A stretch of 64,000 bases of DNA. It comes from Jannaschia sp. S6380. Lineage in GTDB: Bacteria > Pseudomonadota > Alphaproteobacteria > Rhodobacterales > Rhodobacteraceae. The stretch spans positions 2,046,001 to 2,110,000 of the forward strand of contig NZ_JALKAS010000001.1 in assembly GCF_023015695.1 (NCBI RefSeq), written 5' to 3'. Positions 32,420 through 41,288 of this stretch are shown here, piece by piece (the stretch's first letter is position 1; each line of letters begins with the position of its first letter). The notes beneath the pieces are model-generated. The model was not told the DNA's origin. It was given only the letters and a program-made list of their open reading frames with translations, and ran no database searches. A program made the position numbers and the translations under genes.

Positions 32420-32904
32420 AGGCCATAGGGCAGCACGACGCGCCAGCGACGGGCGCCCAGGCACGGGCTGGGCGGCCCCGGGCCGACCCTGCCGGTCTCG
32501 GCCGCGATGGCACGCGCGATGCAGGTCGCGATGGGGCCCGGCAGGCCGGCGCCCTGATCCATGATCGCGGCGCCGGGGAAACGGGCAAGATCGAAGACCA
32601 GCACCTTGCGTCCGCCCCCCGGCCGGATTTCGTAAAGAATGGTCAGCGCGCCGTCGCATCGACCCCGGCAAAGGCGCGCGACCTCGGGGATATGCCGCAG
32701 GTTCTCCATCCGGCGCAGCAGCACGGCATCGACCGCCCCGATCCGCGCGTCGATATCCGCGGCCAGCGGGGCGAAAGCGGCCTTCACAGCCGCCGCGCCG
32801 TCACCGATGATGTCGATCTCCACCCGGTCGGGCGGCGTCAGAAGGGCAAAGGCCAGCGCAGCCGGCGGCAGCAGCCAGAGGGCATGCCGCCAGCGGCTAG
32901 CCAT
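32416..32904 (-). CDS. Hypothetical membrane-anchored protein
   Basis: A 162-residue protein not recognised. Residues 8-22 (LWLLPPAALAFALLT) form a membrane helix or signal peptide; the remainder is mixed helix/strand with cysteines in LCRGRCDG, TCIARAI and SPCLGARRW that could form disulfides in the periplasm. The ATG at 32904 overlaps the 3' end of the flavoprotein gene by 8 bp, so translation is likely coupled and its job may relate to that enzyme. Confidence 0.6.
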   Translation of the reverse strand: MASRWRHALWLLPPAALAFALLTPPDRVEIDIIGDGAAAVKAAFAPLAADIDARIGAVDAVLLRRMENLRHIPEVARLCRGRCDGALTILYEIRPGGGRKVLVFDLARFPGAAIMDQGAGLPGPIATCIARAIAAETGRVGPGPPSPCLGARRWRVVLPYGL

Positions 32905-35395
32905 CCACGCGGATGCGGGCGTTCGTCGGATCGTAGGGGCTGTCCTCGGTCACTTCGGCATCCCAGAGGTTGCGCTGCATCCGGACCTTCAGCTTGGTGC
33001 CCGGCTGGGCCAGGTCGGGGCGGACATAGCCCATGCCGATGGATTTGCCGAAGGCCACCGAATAGCCACCCGAAGTCAGGCGCCCCACGCGCGCGCCATC
33101 GGCGTCATAGAGCGCCTCGCGACCCCAGGGGTCGGCGTCTTCGGGGCCGTCGATGAGCAGCGTGACGCATTTCGACCGGATGCCATGCGCCTGCATCGCG
33201 TCCTTGCCGTGGAATTCCTTCGACAGGTCCACGAACCGGTCGAGCCCCGCCTCCAGCGGCGTGGCGTCGCGGCCAAGCTCGGTGCCGAAGGCGCGGTAGG
33301 ACTTCTCCTGCCGCAGCCAGTTCTGCGCCCGCGCGCCGACCGGCTTCAGCCCGTGCCCCTCGCCCGCCTCCATCAGGCGATCGAACAGATAGTTCTGCAT
33401 TTCCATCGGGTGATGCAGCTCCCACCCCAGCTCGCCGGTATAGGCGACGCGGATGGCGTTGACAGGCGCCATCTTCAGCTCGATCCGCCGGGCGGAGAGC
33501 CAGGGGAACCCCTTGTTGGACAGCGCGAAGGCCGGGTCGGGCGTCACGATCAGGTCACGCAGGATGTCGCGGGCATTGGGACCGGCCAGCGCGAAGACGC
33601 CGTGCATGCCGGTGCAATCGTCCAGATGCATCGGTCCGAAGGTCGGCACCATGTCGTTGACGGCCTTCGCGAGGTAGTCGCTGTCATAGGCCTGCCAGGC
33701 CCCGGCGCTGACCAGGTAGAACGTGTCCTGGGCTAGTCGGACGATGGTGTATTCGGTGCGGGTCGTGCCGGCCTCGGTCAGGGCATAGGTCAGGTTGATG
33801 CGTCCGACCTTCGGCAGCCTGTTGGTCGTGAACCAGTCCAGAAACGCCGCTGCGCCGGGGCCGCGCAGCTTGTGTTTGGTGAATGCTGTGGCGTCGATCA
33901 GGCCCGCCGCGCCGCGAATGGCCTGCGCCTCCTCGACGGCATGCTGCCACCAGCCCCCGCGCCGGAAGCTGCGCGACGTGAGGTCGAAATCCGCCTCGGC
34001 GCCCGGCACGAAGTAGTTCGGCCGCTCCCACCCGTTGACGCAGCCGAACTGCGCGCCGTGGGCTTTCATCCGGTCGTAGCAAGGCGCGGTCTTGAGCGGG
34101 CGCGCGGCGGGCCGCTCCTCGTCGGGGTGGTGGAGGACATAGACGTGGTCATACGCCTCCTCGTTCTTGCGCATGGCGTATTCGGTCGTGACCCAGTTCC
34201 CGAACCGGCGCGGATCGAGCGAGGCCATGTCGATCTCGGCCTCGCCCTCGACCATCATCTGCGCGAGGTAGTGGCCGGTCCCGCCGGCGGCGGTGATGCC
34301 GAAGCTGAACCCCTCGGCCAGCCACATGTTGCGCAGGCCCGGCGCGGGGCCGACCAGTGGATTGCCGTCGGGCGTATAGCAGATCGGGCCGTTGAAATCG
34401 TCCTTCAGGCCGGCGTTCTCGCTGCTGGGGATGCGGTGGATGAAGGACATGTACTCCTCCTCGATCCGCTCCAGATCGAGGGGGAACAGATCGGCGCGGA
34501 AGCTGTCGGGCACCTCGAACGGAAAGCGGGCGGGGGCGTTCTGCTCGTAGGGGCCCAGGATCCAGCCGCCGCGCTCCTCGCGGACGTACCACTTGGCATC
34601 GGCGTCCCGCAGGACCGGATGCTGCGGGTTCGACTTGCGCCATTCGACCAGGGCCGGGTCCGGTTCGGTGACGATGTACTGATGCTCGACCACGATGGCG
34701 GGCGTCTTGATGCCCAGGAGGCGCGCGGTGCGCTGGGCGTGGTTGCCGGTGGCGGTGACGACATGTTCGGCATGGATCACGATCCGTTCGTCCGAAGGGA
34801 TCAGGTTGCCGCCTTTCTCGACCATCTTCGTGGCCGTGACGTCCCAGTGATCGCCCTTCCATTCGTAGCCGTCGACCTGCCAGCGGCGTTCGATCGCGAC
34901 GCCCCGCTGCCGCGCGCCCTTGGCCATGGCCATCGTGACGTCGGCCGGGTTGATGTAGCCATCGGTCGGGTGGAAGATCGCGCCCTTCAGGTCCTCGGTC
35001 CGCACCAGCGGATAGCGGTCCTTGATGTCGGACGGGCTAAGCCATTCGTAGGGGATGCCCACCGTCTCGGCGGTCGAGGCGTAGAGTTCGTACTCGTCCA
35101 TCCGCGCCTGCGTCTGCGCCATGCGCAGGTTGCCCACCACGCTGAAGCCGGGGTTCAGCCCGGTCTCCTCCTCCAGCGTCTTGTAGAAATCGACCGAATA
35201 GGCGTGGATGTGGCTGGTCGCGTAGCCCATGTTGAACAGCGGCAGCAGGCCCGCGGCATGCCAGGTCGAGCCGGAGGTCAACTCGTCGCGCTCGAGCAGC
35301 ATGACGTCGGACCAGCCCGCGCGGGCCAGGTGATAGGCGATGGCAGTGCCGACGGCGCCGCCACCGACCACGAGTGCTTTGACATGCGTCTTCAT
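32897..35395 (-). CDS. FAD-dependent oxidoreductase, dimethylglycine/sarcosine dehydrogenase type with GcvT-like C-terminus
   Basis: An 832-residue two-part enzyme. The N-terminal half is a DAO-type flavoprotein with GGGAVG (11-16), LLERDELTSGSTWHAAGLL (FAD attachment region) and ICYTPDGNPLVGPAPG. The C-terminal half (about 430-832) is a GcvT-like folate-binding module: FRRGGWW, YTGELGWELH, KSYRAFGTELGRDATPLEAGL. It would demethylate dimethylglycine, sarcosine or a related N-methyl compound and pass the C1 unit to tetrahydrofolate. The ATG at 35395 is the start of similarity. Marine Rhodobacteraceae carry several such enzymes for glycine betaine breakdown; the exact substrate is open. Confidence 0.9.
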   Translation of the reverse strand: MKTHVKALVVGGGAVGTAIAYHLARAGWSDVMLLERDELTSGSTWHAAGLLPLFNMGYATSHIHAYSVDFYKTLEEETGLNPGFSVVGNLRMAQTQARMDEYELYASTAETVGIPYEWLSPSDIKDRYPLVRTEDLKGAIFHPTDGYINPADVTMAMAKGARQRGVAIERRWQVDGYEWKGDHWDVTATKMVEKGGNLIPSDERIVIHAEHVVTATGNHAQRTARLLGIKTPAIVVEHQYIVTEPDPALVEWRKSNPQHPVLRDADAKWYVREERGGWILGPYEQNAPARFPFEVPDSFRADLFPLDLERIEEEYMSFIHRIPSSENAGLKDDFNGPICYTPDGNPLVGPAPGLRNMWLAEGFSFGITAAGGTGHYLAQMMVEGEAEIDMASLDPRRFGNWVTTEYAMRKNEEAYDHVYVLHHPDEERPAARPLKTAPCYDRMKAHGAQFGCVNGWERPNYFVPGAEADFDLTSRSFRRGGWWQHAVEEAQAIRGAAGLIDATAFTKHKLRGPGAAAFLDWFTTNRLPKVGRINLTYALTEAGTTRTEYTIVRLAQDTFYLVSAGAWQAYDSDYLAKAVNDMVPTFGPMHLDDCTGMHGVFALAGPNARDILRDLIVTPDPAFALSNKGFPWLSARRIELKMAPVNAIRVAYTGELGWELHHPMEMQNYLFDRLMEAGEGHGLKPVGARAQNWLRQEKSYRAFGTELGRDATPLEAGLDRFVDLSKEFHGKDAMQAHGIRSKCVTLLIDGPEDADPWGREALYDADGARVGRLTSGGYSVAFGKSIGMGYVRPDLAQPGTKLKVRMQRNLWDAEVTEDSPYDPTNARIRVDG

Positions 35396-35512
35396 CGGAT
35401 GTTCCCCGGATGCGTCGCCGCCTTTCTGCCCGATGGCGTCAGCCGGCGTAAATCGCGGGCGACGCCCCGCGCGCGTATTGCGACAACGGGGCGTCATTCC
35501 GGGGTTCGGTCG

Positions 35513-36118
35513 TCACTCTCCCAGGCGGCAGGTCAGGCGCAGTCGAGGCGTGTACTGCCGGATGGGCAGCGTGCCGCCCAAGCAGGATCCGCTGACGCGC
35601 AGGACGTCGCTGCGCGGCAGGGGCCGGGTCGGACCGAAGACGAAGGTGGCCTCGGTCTGGCATCCCGCCTCCAGGATGGGGTTCTCGCCGCAGGCCTGCG
35701 TCGCCTCGCGGGCGAACTGTGCGCAGACCTGGTCGAGCGCATTGGGATCGAAGCTATCCTGCACCGTGTGGCCGGACATCGCGTCCATGGACCCGTGAAT
35801 GCCCCGGGTCTGGTTGCCGCCCGGTCCCGCGATCGCGATCCAGTCGATCCCAGTGCCGCAGGACGCCGCCGCGCGCCAGCGGATGCGGCGGGCCTCGGTG
35901 TAGCCGCCGTCGTTCGGGTCCCAGCGCTGCCAGTCGAACTCGTTTGGCTGCGCCGATGGATCGGACGGCCGCATCTGCAGGATGACCTCGTGGTCGTTCT
36001 GTGGCTGCCGCAGGATGACGTAGTCCTGCGCGCCACCCGGATTGGTGCGAATGGGTTGCGCCACCGCCCCGCCCGCATGGAGCGTCGCGCATAGCATCAG
36101 GCAATAGAAGGTACGCAT
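35513..36118 (-). CDS. Hypothetical exported protein
   Basis: A 201-residue protein with a clear signal peptide (MRTFYCLMLCATLHAGGAVAQP) and no family that I recognise. The mature part holds several cysteines (SCGTG, QVCAQF, ACGENP, AGCQTE, GSCLGG, LTCRLG), an even set that could form disulfides in the periplasm. It ends in an RLRLTCRLGE strand. The start is taken at the signal peptide Met; 24 further upstream codons are open but would spoil the signal peptide. Confidence 0.65.
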   Translation of the reverse strand: MRTFYCLMLCATLHAGGAVAQPIRTNPGGAQDYVILRQPQNDHEVILQMRPSDPSAQPNEFDWQRWDPNDGGYTEARRIRWRAAASCGTGIDWIAIAGPGGNQTRGIHGSMDAMSGHTVQDSFDPNALDQVCAQFAREATQACGENPILEAGCQTEATFVFGPTRPLPRSDVLRVSGSCLGGTLPIRQYTPRLRLTCRLGE

Positions 36119-36237
36119 CGGAAATCTCCCGATTTGACGAATGGTTGCATACGAAATGGCGGGCGCGTGGCCGGGCGCCCATATCCACAACCTAGCAGAT
36201 CTGGACGATGGACGCCCTGCAGGTTTCCCTTACCTGC

Positions 36238-36663
36238 CTAGAGCACGCCGATCTCGGCCAGGGCCACGGACAGGCCAGCGGGCAATGCCTCCTCGGTCGC
36301 GCGGGCGGGGTCGATATCGGGGGGCGCATCGGCCGGGTCCAGATACCGCCAGCCCTGGAAGGCGCGGCGCGGCGTCGGTGCGACGGGGATCAGATCGGGC
36401 GCCAGCACGATGCCGCAGCGCGGGATGCCGTCGGCACGCCGCACCTCCTCGAAGCGCAGGATCGGCTGGCGGCAAAGCAGCACGCCCTTGATCACCCAAT
36501 AGATCGAGCCGCCTTCCAGCACCTCGTCCGCGCGTTTCGGCCACATGCGGGTGACATGCCGCGGATTGCCGTCGGGCCCCTTGGCCGCCGCCGATCGATG
36601 CCAGTTGGCCAGTTGGGCCATGGACTCGGTTCCGACGGAAAGCTTGATCAGGTTCATGGGCAT
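36238..36663 (-). CDS. DUF1489 family protein
   Basis: A 141-residue cytoplasmic protein matching DUF1489: it opens MNLIKLSVGTESM, has HVTRMWPKRADEVLEGGSIY (about 36-55) and the ADGIPRCGIVLAP and RAFQGWRYL segments. The family is nearly confined to alphaproteobacteria and has no known function. GGAG is 9 nt before the ATG at 36663; a second ATG two codons later is also possible. It is divergent from the ribonucleotide reductase gene with 76 bp between. Confidence 0.85.
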   Translation of the reverse strand: MPMNLIKLSVGTESMAQLANWHRSAAAKGPDGNPRHVTRMWPKRADEVLEGGSIYWVIKGVLLCRQPILRFEEVRRADGIPRCGIVLAPDLIPVAPTPRRAFQGWRYLDPADAPPDIDPARATEEALPAGLSVALAEIGVL

Positions 36664-36739
36664 GGCGCGACACTCCAGGCTGGGGTATATCTAGACGTCC
36701 CGGCGCCCCGCGCAACCAATCCTAGAGGATCTTTGCCCG

Positions 36740-38989
36740 ATGTCCGCATTCGACGCCCCGATCGCCGCGCAGATCTGGGACATGAAATACCGCCTGAAAG
36801 CCGCCGACGGAACGCCTGTCGACGACGACATCGACGCGACGTGGGACCGGATCGCCACCGCCCTCGCCGCGCCCGAGGCGGAGCCGCAAACCTGGATCCC
36901 GGCCTTCCGCGCGGCGCTGCAGGATTTCCGCTTCCTGCCCGCCGGCCGCATCGTTGCGGGGGCGGGCACCGATCGCAGCGTGACCCTGTTCAACTGCTTC
37001 GTCATGGGCACGATCGAGGACAGCATGTCCGGCATCTTCGATGCCCTGCGCGAGGCGGCGCTGACCCTGCAACAGGGCGGCGGCATCGGTTACGACTTCT
37101 CGACCATCCGGCCGAAGGGCGACGCGGTGCACGGGGTATCGGCCGATGCCTCCGGCCCGCTGTCGTTCATGGATGTCTGGGACGCGATGTGCCGCACGAT
37201 CATGTCGGCGGGCTCGCGTCGCGGCGCGATGATGGCCACGCTGCGCTGCGACCACCCGGATATCGAGGCCTTCGTCGCCGCCAAGGCCGATTCCGCGCGC
37301 CTGCGGATGTTCAACCTGTCGGTGCTGGTGACCGACCCGTTCATGGATGCGGTCGATGCCGATGCCGACTGGCCGCTGGTGTTCGGCGGGCGGACGTTGC
37401 GTACCGTGAAGGCGCGCGCGCTGTGGGACGCGATTATGCGCGCGACCTACGACTATGCCGAACCGGGCGTGATCTTCATCGACCGGATCAATGCGACCAA
37501 CAACCTGTCCTATGTCGAAACCATCGCCGCCACGAACCCCTGCGGCGAGCAGCCCCTGCCACCCTATGGCGCCTGCCTCCTGGGCTCGCTGAACCTTGCG
37601 CGGCTGGTCGAGGAGGCGTTCACGGACGGTGCCCGCATCCCCGAAGGCGCGCTTGCCGACCTGACCGCGACCGCGATCCGCATGATGGACAACGTAGTCG
37701 ATGCCAGCCGCTTCCCGCTGCCCGCGCAGGCCGAGGAGGCGCGCGCCAAGCGGCGCATCGGGCTGGGCGTGACGGGCCTGGCCGACGCGCTCGCCATGTG
37801 CGGCCTGCGCTACGGCACACCCGACGCCGTCGCCGCGACGTCGCACTGGCTGGAGGTGATCGCGAACGCCGCCTATCGTGCCTCTGCCGACCTCGCCGCC
37901 GAAAAGGGGACGTTCCCGCTCCATGACCGCGCGGCGATTCTGGCCGCGCCTATGGTCGCGCGTCTCGCGCCCGACACCCGCGCCGCCATCGCCGAACACG
38001 GTTTACGCAACGCGCTCCTGACCTCGATCGCGCCGACCGGCACGATCAGCCTGCTGGCCGGCAACGTCTCCTCGGGGATCGAGCCGATCTTCGCCACCGA
38101 ATACACCCGCAAGGTGCTGCAACCCGACGGGTCGCGGACCGAGGAGGTGGTGCAGGACTACGCCGTCGCCGAATGGCGCCGCCTCCACGGAGACGCGCCC
38201 CTGCCGGGCAGCTTCGTCACGGTTGCCGACCTGTCGCCCGCCGATCACGTCGCGATGCAGGCGGCGGCGCAGGACTGGATCGACAGCTCCATCTCCAAGA
38301 CGATCAACGTGCCCGCCGATATCGGTTTCGATGCGTTCAAGGACGTCTATCTCCAGGCGTGGCAGACCGGCTGCAAGGGCTGCACGACGTATCGCCCCAA
38401 CGACGTGACCGGCAGCGTACTGTCGACGACGCCGGAGCCCCGGGCCGCAGACAAGGTCGTCCAGCTCTTCGCGCCGCTCGACCGGCCGGCGGCCCTGACG
38501 GGCGAGACCTACAAGATCAAGTGGCCCGCCAGCGAGCATGCGCTCTACATCACGATCAACGACATCGAACTGGACGGACAGCGGCGACCGTTCGAGATCT
38601 TCGTGAACTCCAAGAACATGGAGCACTTCGCCTGGACCGTCGCCCTGACCCGGATGATCTCGGCGGTGTTTCGGCGCGGCGGGGATGTCAGCTTCGTCGT
38701 CGAGGAACTGAAGGCCGTCTTCGATCCGCGCGGCGGGGCCTGGGTGCAGGGCAAATACGTGCCCTCGATCCTTGCGGCCATCGGCGGCGTGATCGAACGG
38801 CACATGATCGCAACCGGGTTCCTGGCGGGCGAGGGGCTGGGCCTGAAGCTGGACCCGGCCGACCCGATGGCCGCGGCGGCCACCGTCACCGCGCCGGGCC
38901 CCGCCTGCCCCAGCTGCGGCAGCTTCGACGTCCACATGGCCGAGGGCTGCGCGACCTGCGCGAATTGCGGCTTCTCGAAATGCGGCTGA
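36740..38989 (+). CDS. nrdJ: Adenosylcobalamin-dependent ribonucleoside-diphosphate reductase (class II)
   Basis: A 749-residue class II reductase. The active-site N-x-C-x-E is NPCGE at 266-270, with LFNCFVMGTIEDSM, QQGGGIGYDFS and SPTGTISLLAGNVSSGIEP-like segments (IAPTGTISLLAG here). The C-terminus is a TSCPDC-type zinc ribbon, seen as CPSCGSF, CATCANCG and a final KCG, which re-reduces the active-site cysteines. It makes deoxyribonucleotides without oxygen, using coenzyme B12. No cobalamin riboswitch was seen in the 76-bp leader. Confidence 0.95.
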   Translation: MSAFDAPIAAQIWDMKYRLKAADGTPVDDDIDATWDRIATALAAPEAEPQTWIPAFRAALQDFRFLPAGRIVAGAGTDRSVTLFNCFVMGTIEDSMSGIFDALREAALTLQQGGGIGYDFSTIRPKGDAVHGVSADASGPLSFMDVWDAMCRTIMSAGSRRGAMMATLRCDHPDIEAFVAAKADSARLRMFNLSVLVTDPFMDAVDADADWPLVFGGRTLRTVKARALWDAIMRATYDYAEPGVIFIDRINATNNLSYVETIAATNPCGEQPLPPYGACLLGSLNLARLVEEAFTDGARIPEGALADLTATAIRMMDNVVDASRFPLPAQAEEARAKRRIGLGVTGLADALAMCGLRYGTPDAVAATSHWLEVIANAAYRASADLAAEKGTFPLHDRAAILAAPMVARLAPDTRAAIAEHGLRNALLTSIAPTGTISLLAGNVSSGIEPIFATEYTRKVLQPDGSRTEEVVQDYAVAEWRRLHGDAPLPGSFVTVADLSPADHVAMQAAAQDWIDSSISKTINVPADIGFDAFKDVYLQAWQTGCKGCTTYRPNDVTGSVLSTTPEPRAADKVVQLFAPLDRPAALTGETYKIKWPASEHALYITINDIELDGQRRPFEIFVNSKNMEHFAWTVALTRMISAVFRRGGDVSFVVEELKAVFDPRGGAWVQGKYVPSILAAIGGVIERHMIATGFLAGEGLGLKLDPADPMAAAATVTAPGPACPSCGSFDVHMAEGCATCANCGFSKCG

Positions 38990-39050
38990 CGGTGGTTGCC
39001 TGGGCCGACACGCGACCGGATCCGGCGAGGGGGCGTCATACGGCGCGCGA

Positions 39051-39635
39051 TCATCGACGCAGCAGGATCCAGTCGCCCGTCAGGTCGGGTGGCCCGCCGG
39101 GGCCCATCGGGCGGCGCGCGACTTCGCCGAAGCCTTCGGCGGCATAGAAGGCCCGTGCGCCGAGGTTCCCCGAGGCGACGATCAGCGTGAGCGGCACACG
39201 CGCCTGTCCGGCCACATGGGCGATCAGGCTACGGGCCACGCCCCGCCGCCGGGCCTGCGGCTCCACGGCCAGCACGTTGATGTAATGCGTATCCGTCGCC
39301 ACCTCCTCCAGCTCGCAAAGCGGGCGCAGAAGGGCCGGCACGTCGTGGCCCGGCGGATCGACCGCCACCAGCGGATAGTCGATCACCATGCCCGCCGCTG
39401 CCCCCCGCCAGGTGGCCACCGTTGTGTTCCGCCAGGAAAACGCGCCTTCGCCGCGCGCCGCGCGGGCCCGCCCCACGTCCCACGGATCCTGGTCCGGCGC
39501 CGCCATGCCGGCCCACAGGTGCAGCGGCAGACCCTCGCCTGCCATGTCGGCCAGCCGCGCGATCAGGGATGCGTCCCGCCGGACGGCGGGACGCACCTGG
39601 ATCGCGGGCGACATTGCGATCAAGGGGGCGCCCAT
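39051..39635 (-). CDS. GNAT family N-acetyltransferase
   Basis: A 194-residue GNAT. Motif A reads VEPQARRRGVARSLIAHV (about 127-144), preceded by the INVLAV beta strand, and motif B is SGNLGARAFYAAEGFGEV. The substrate is unknown. The ATG at 39635 overlaps the stop of the upstream gene by one base (TGATG); an alternative Met lies seven codons in. Coupling to an exported beta-barrel protein is unusual for a GNAT. Confidence 0.85.
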   Translation of the reverse strand: MGAPLIAMSPAIQVRPAVRRDASLIARLADMAGEGLPLHLWAGMAAPDQDPWDVGRARAARGEGAFSWRNTTVATWRGAAAGMVIDYPLVAVDPPGHDVPALLRPLCELEEVATDTHYINVLAVEPQARRRGVARSLIAHVAGQARVPLTLIVASGNLGARAFYAAEGFGEVARRPMGPGGPPDLTGDWILLRR

Positions 39636-40213
39636 CAGTCCGCCTCGATCTCGTGCAGGTCTTCGTCGCGATCGAAGCGGGGGGCGGCGAGGACGAACCG
39701 CGCACGCAGCCCCATATCCTCCGACCAGCCGAGGAAGGTCTGGTGGACGTCGCCGTCATTGCCCCGGAACGTGCCTGTGGATCCGGTCACGGCGCGTATC
39801 TGCGGCACGCCGATATCGACGATCTCGGGCCCCTGCGTGATCAGGATGGCGCCATCGTTCAGCACGATCGTCTGGCGCGAGATCAGGAACGGCCCGGTGG
39901 TCGTGGCCATCGCCTCGTCGATCAGAAAGCCGTCGCAGGTCCAATCGCCCAGGACCAGTTCGGGATAGGCCGGCGTCCCGTCGGGGTTCACGCCGCTCTC
40001 GCCCTCGCCCAGCGTACCGAGCGGATAGACATAGCCGCGCGTCACGAAGGGATTGCCGTGCCGCGGCATGCCGTCGGCATCGACCGGCTCGGCCTGGAAG
40101 GCGAAGCGGGTGTGGTCCTCGGCCACGTCCCAGGCGCGCAGCATGCGGGCATCCGTTGCACCGGCGACCGACGCCGCCGCGATCAACGCGGCAGAAATGA
40201 GAAGGGTCTTCAT
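39635..40213 (-). CDS. Exported allene oxide cyclase/dirigent-like beta-barrel protein
   Basis: A 192-residue protein with a signal peptide (MKTLLISAALIAAASVAGAT). The mature part resembles the allene oxide cyclase/dirigent barrel: GYVYPLGTLGEGESG, GDWTCDGFLID, a series of beta strands ILITQGPEIVDIG, and the end motif AVTGSTGTFRGNDGDV, which matches the family's characteristic G-G-T-G-x-Y/F-x-G-x-x-G-x-V turn. The assignment is by eye only. In plants the fold makes jasmonate precursors or steers radical coupling; bacterial members have no agreed role. AAGGA is 7 nt before the ATG. Confidence 0.62.
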   Translation of the reverse strand: MKTLLISAALIAAASVAGATDARMLRAWDVAEDHTRFAFQAEPVDADGMPRHGNPFVTRGYVYPLGTLGEGESGVNPDGTPAYPELVLGDWTCDGFLIDEAMATTTGPFLISRQTIVLNDGAILITQGPEIVDIGVPQIRAVTGSTGTFRGNDGDVHQTFLGWSEDMGLRARFVLAAPRFDRDEDLHEIEAD

Positions 40214-40289
40214 GTGATGTCCTTTCTGGACTCGGGTATCGGTCCGGCATGTCCCCCGGACCTCGGGAATTCGGATCGCGTCGTGGCCG

Positions 40290-41186
40290 TCAGGCCAGGG
40301 CGGCGGCCGTGCGCGCGATGTGGCGTTCGTCGGTGCCGCAGCAGCCGCCGATCACGGCGAGGTTCGGCAGGCGACGTGCGAGTTCCGCCGCATCGCGGGC
40401 GAAATCGCCGGGATCGCCGTCGTCGAGCGTTTCGCTCGCATCCAGCTCGGCATGGCTGAGCCGCGACGCATTGCACCGGATCGCACCGATCCGCGTGGCA
40501 TGCGCGCCCTCCAGCGCGTCCGCGAAATGCTCGGGATGCGCACAGTTGACCATGAAGCGTTCCGGCGGCCGGTCGGTGGCCGCGTCGACCTCGGCAATGG
40601 CCGCCGACAGGGTCTGCCCAGAGGGCAGCCTGCCGTCGGTCTCGGTCGTGAAGCCGACCGTGATCGGCAGACCGACGGCGTTGGCCGCACGCAGGATGCC
40701 CGTCGCCTCGGACGCGTTGGTCATCGTCACGGCCGACAGCGTGTCCACGCCGCCGGCGGCCAGCGCATCGACCTGTTGTCCGTGATACGCGGCCGCAGCC
40801 TCGGCGGTCATGACGGCTTCGGCGACATACCCGTCACCCCGCGGTCCGATCACGCCGTTGATCAGGACGGGCGCGCAATCGCTCGACCGGCGCAGGATGC
40901 GCGCAAAGGTGACGGCATCGCGGTTGATCCGGGTCATCGCCTCGGCGTCATAGCCAAGATGCGCGCCCCAGTCGCGGCTGGCCCGCCATGTCGGCGTATC
41001 CAGGACGAAGCCCCGTCCGGCCTGCGTGGCGATATCGAGGTAGCGGCGGAAGTAGCGGGCCAGCGCGCTGCGCCCGGCGCCCGTCTCCAAGAGTTCGAAT
41101 GCCGCGAATTCGCGCAGCGCGATGCAGTCGCGGTAGATCAGCGAGGTTTCGAGCCCGCCATCTGTCAACAGGATCTGTTCGGTCAT
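40290..41186 (-). CDS. Homocysteine S-methyltransferase family protein
   Basis: A 298-residue TIM-barrel methyltransferase. LLTDGGLETSLIYRD at the N-terminus is the family opening; the zinc ligands are C215 (FMVNCAHP) and the pair C282-C283 (GGCCGTD). It would transfer a methyl group from S-methylmethionine, SAM or a betaine/thetin to homocysteine. GGAG is 9 nt before the ATG. It is divergent from the SARP-hydrolase gene, with the phased repeats between them. Confidence 0.9.
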   Translation of the reverse strand: MTEQILLTDGGLETSLIYRDCIALREFAAFELLETGAGRSALARYFRRYLDIATQAGRGFVLDTPTWRASRDWGAHLGYDAEAMTRINRDAVTFARILRRSSDCAPVLINGVIGPRGDGYVAEAVMTAEAAAAYHGQQVDALAAGGVDTLSAVTMTNASEATGILRAANAVGLPITVGFTTETDGRLPSGQTLSAAIAEVDAATDRPPERFMVNCAHPEHFADALEGAHATRIGAIRCNASRLSHAELDASETLDDGDPGDFARDAAELARRLPNLAVIGGCCGTDERHIARTAAALA

Positions 41187-41230
41187 CGTCCGGGTCTCCG
41201 TTTCGGTACGGGACCCGTTTGGGCTGACGT

Positions 41231-41262
41231 CGTGTAACCCACCGTGTAAGAGAGCGTGGTAA
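41231..41262. promoter_or_regulatory. Three phased direct repeats, candidate operator
   Basis: CGTGTAA at 41231-41237, CGTGTAA at 41243-41249 and CGTGGTAA at 41255-41262 recur with an exact 12-bp start-to-start spacing in the 102-bp divergent region between the methyltransferase and SARP-hydrolase genes. SARP-family regulators are known to bind short direct repeats spaced about one helical turn, so this is a plausible site for the adjacent regulator. No promoter hexamers stand out beside it. Confidence 0.5.
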
Positions 41263-41288
41263 TCGCCGCCCCGTTCCGTGGTATTCCG

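Noticed and set aside
31406..32671. Upstream extension of the ChaC frame
   Set aside because: It is antisense to the DUF2125 gene; the family N-terminus starts at the ATG at 31405.
36664..36739. Cobalamin riboswitch upstream of the B12-dependent ribonucleotide reductase
   Set aside because: The leader is only 76 bp and lacks a B12-box-like sequence, too short for this riboswitch.
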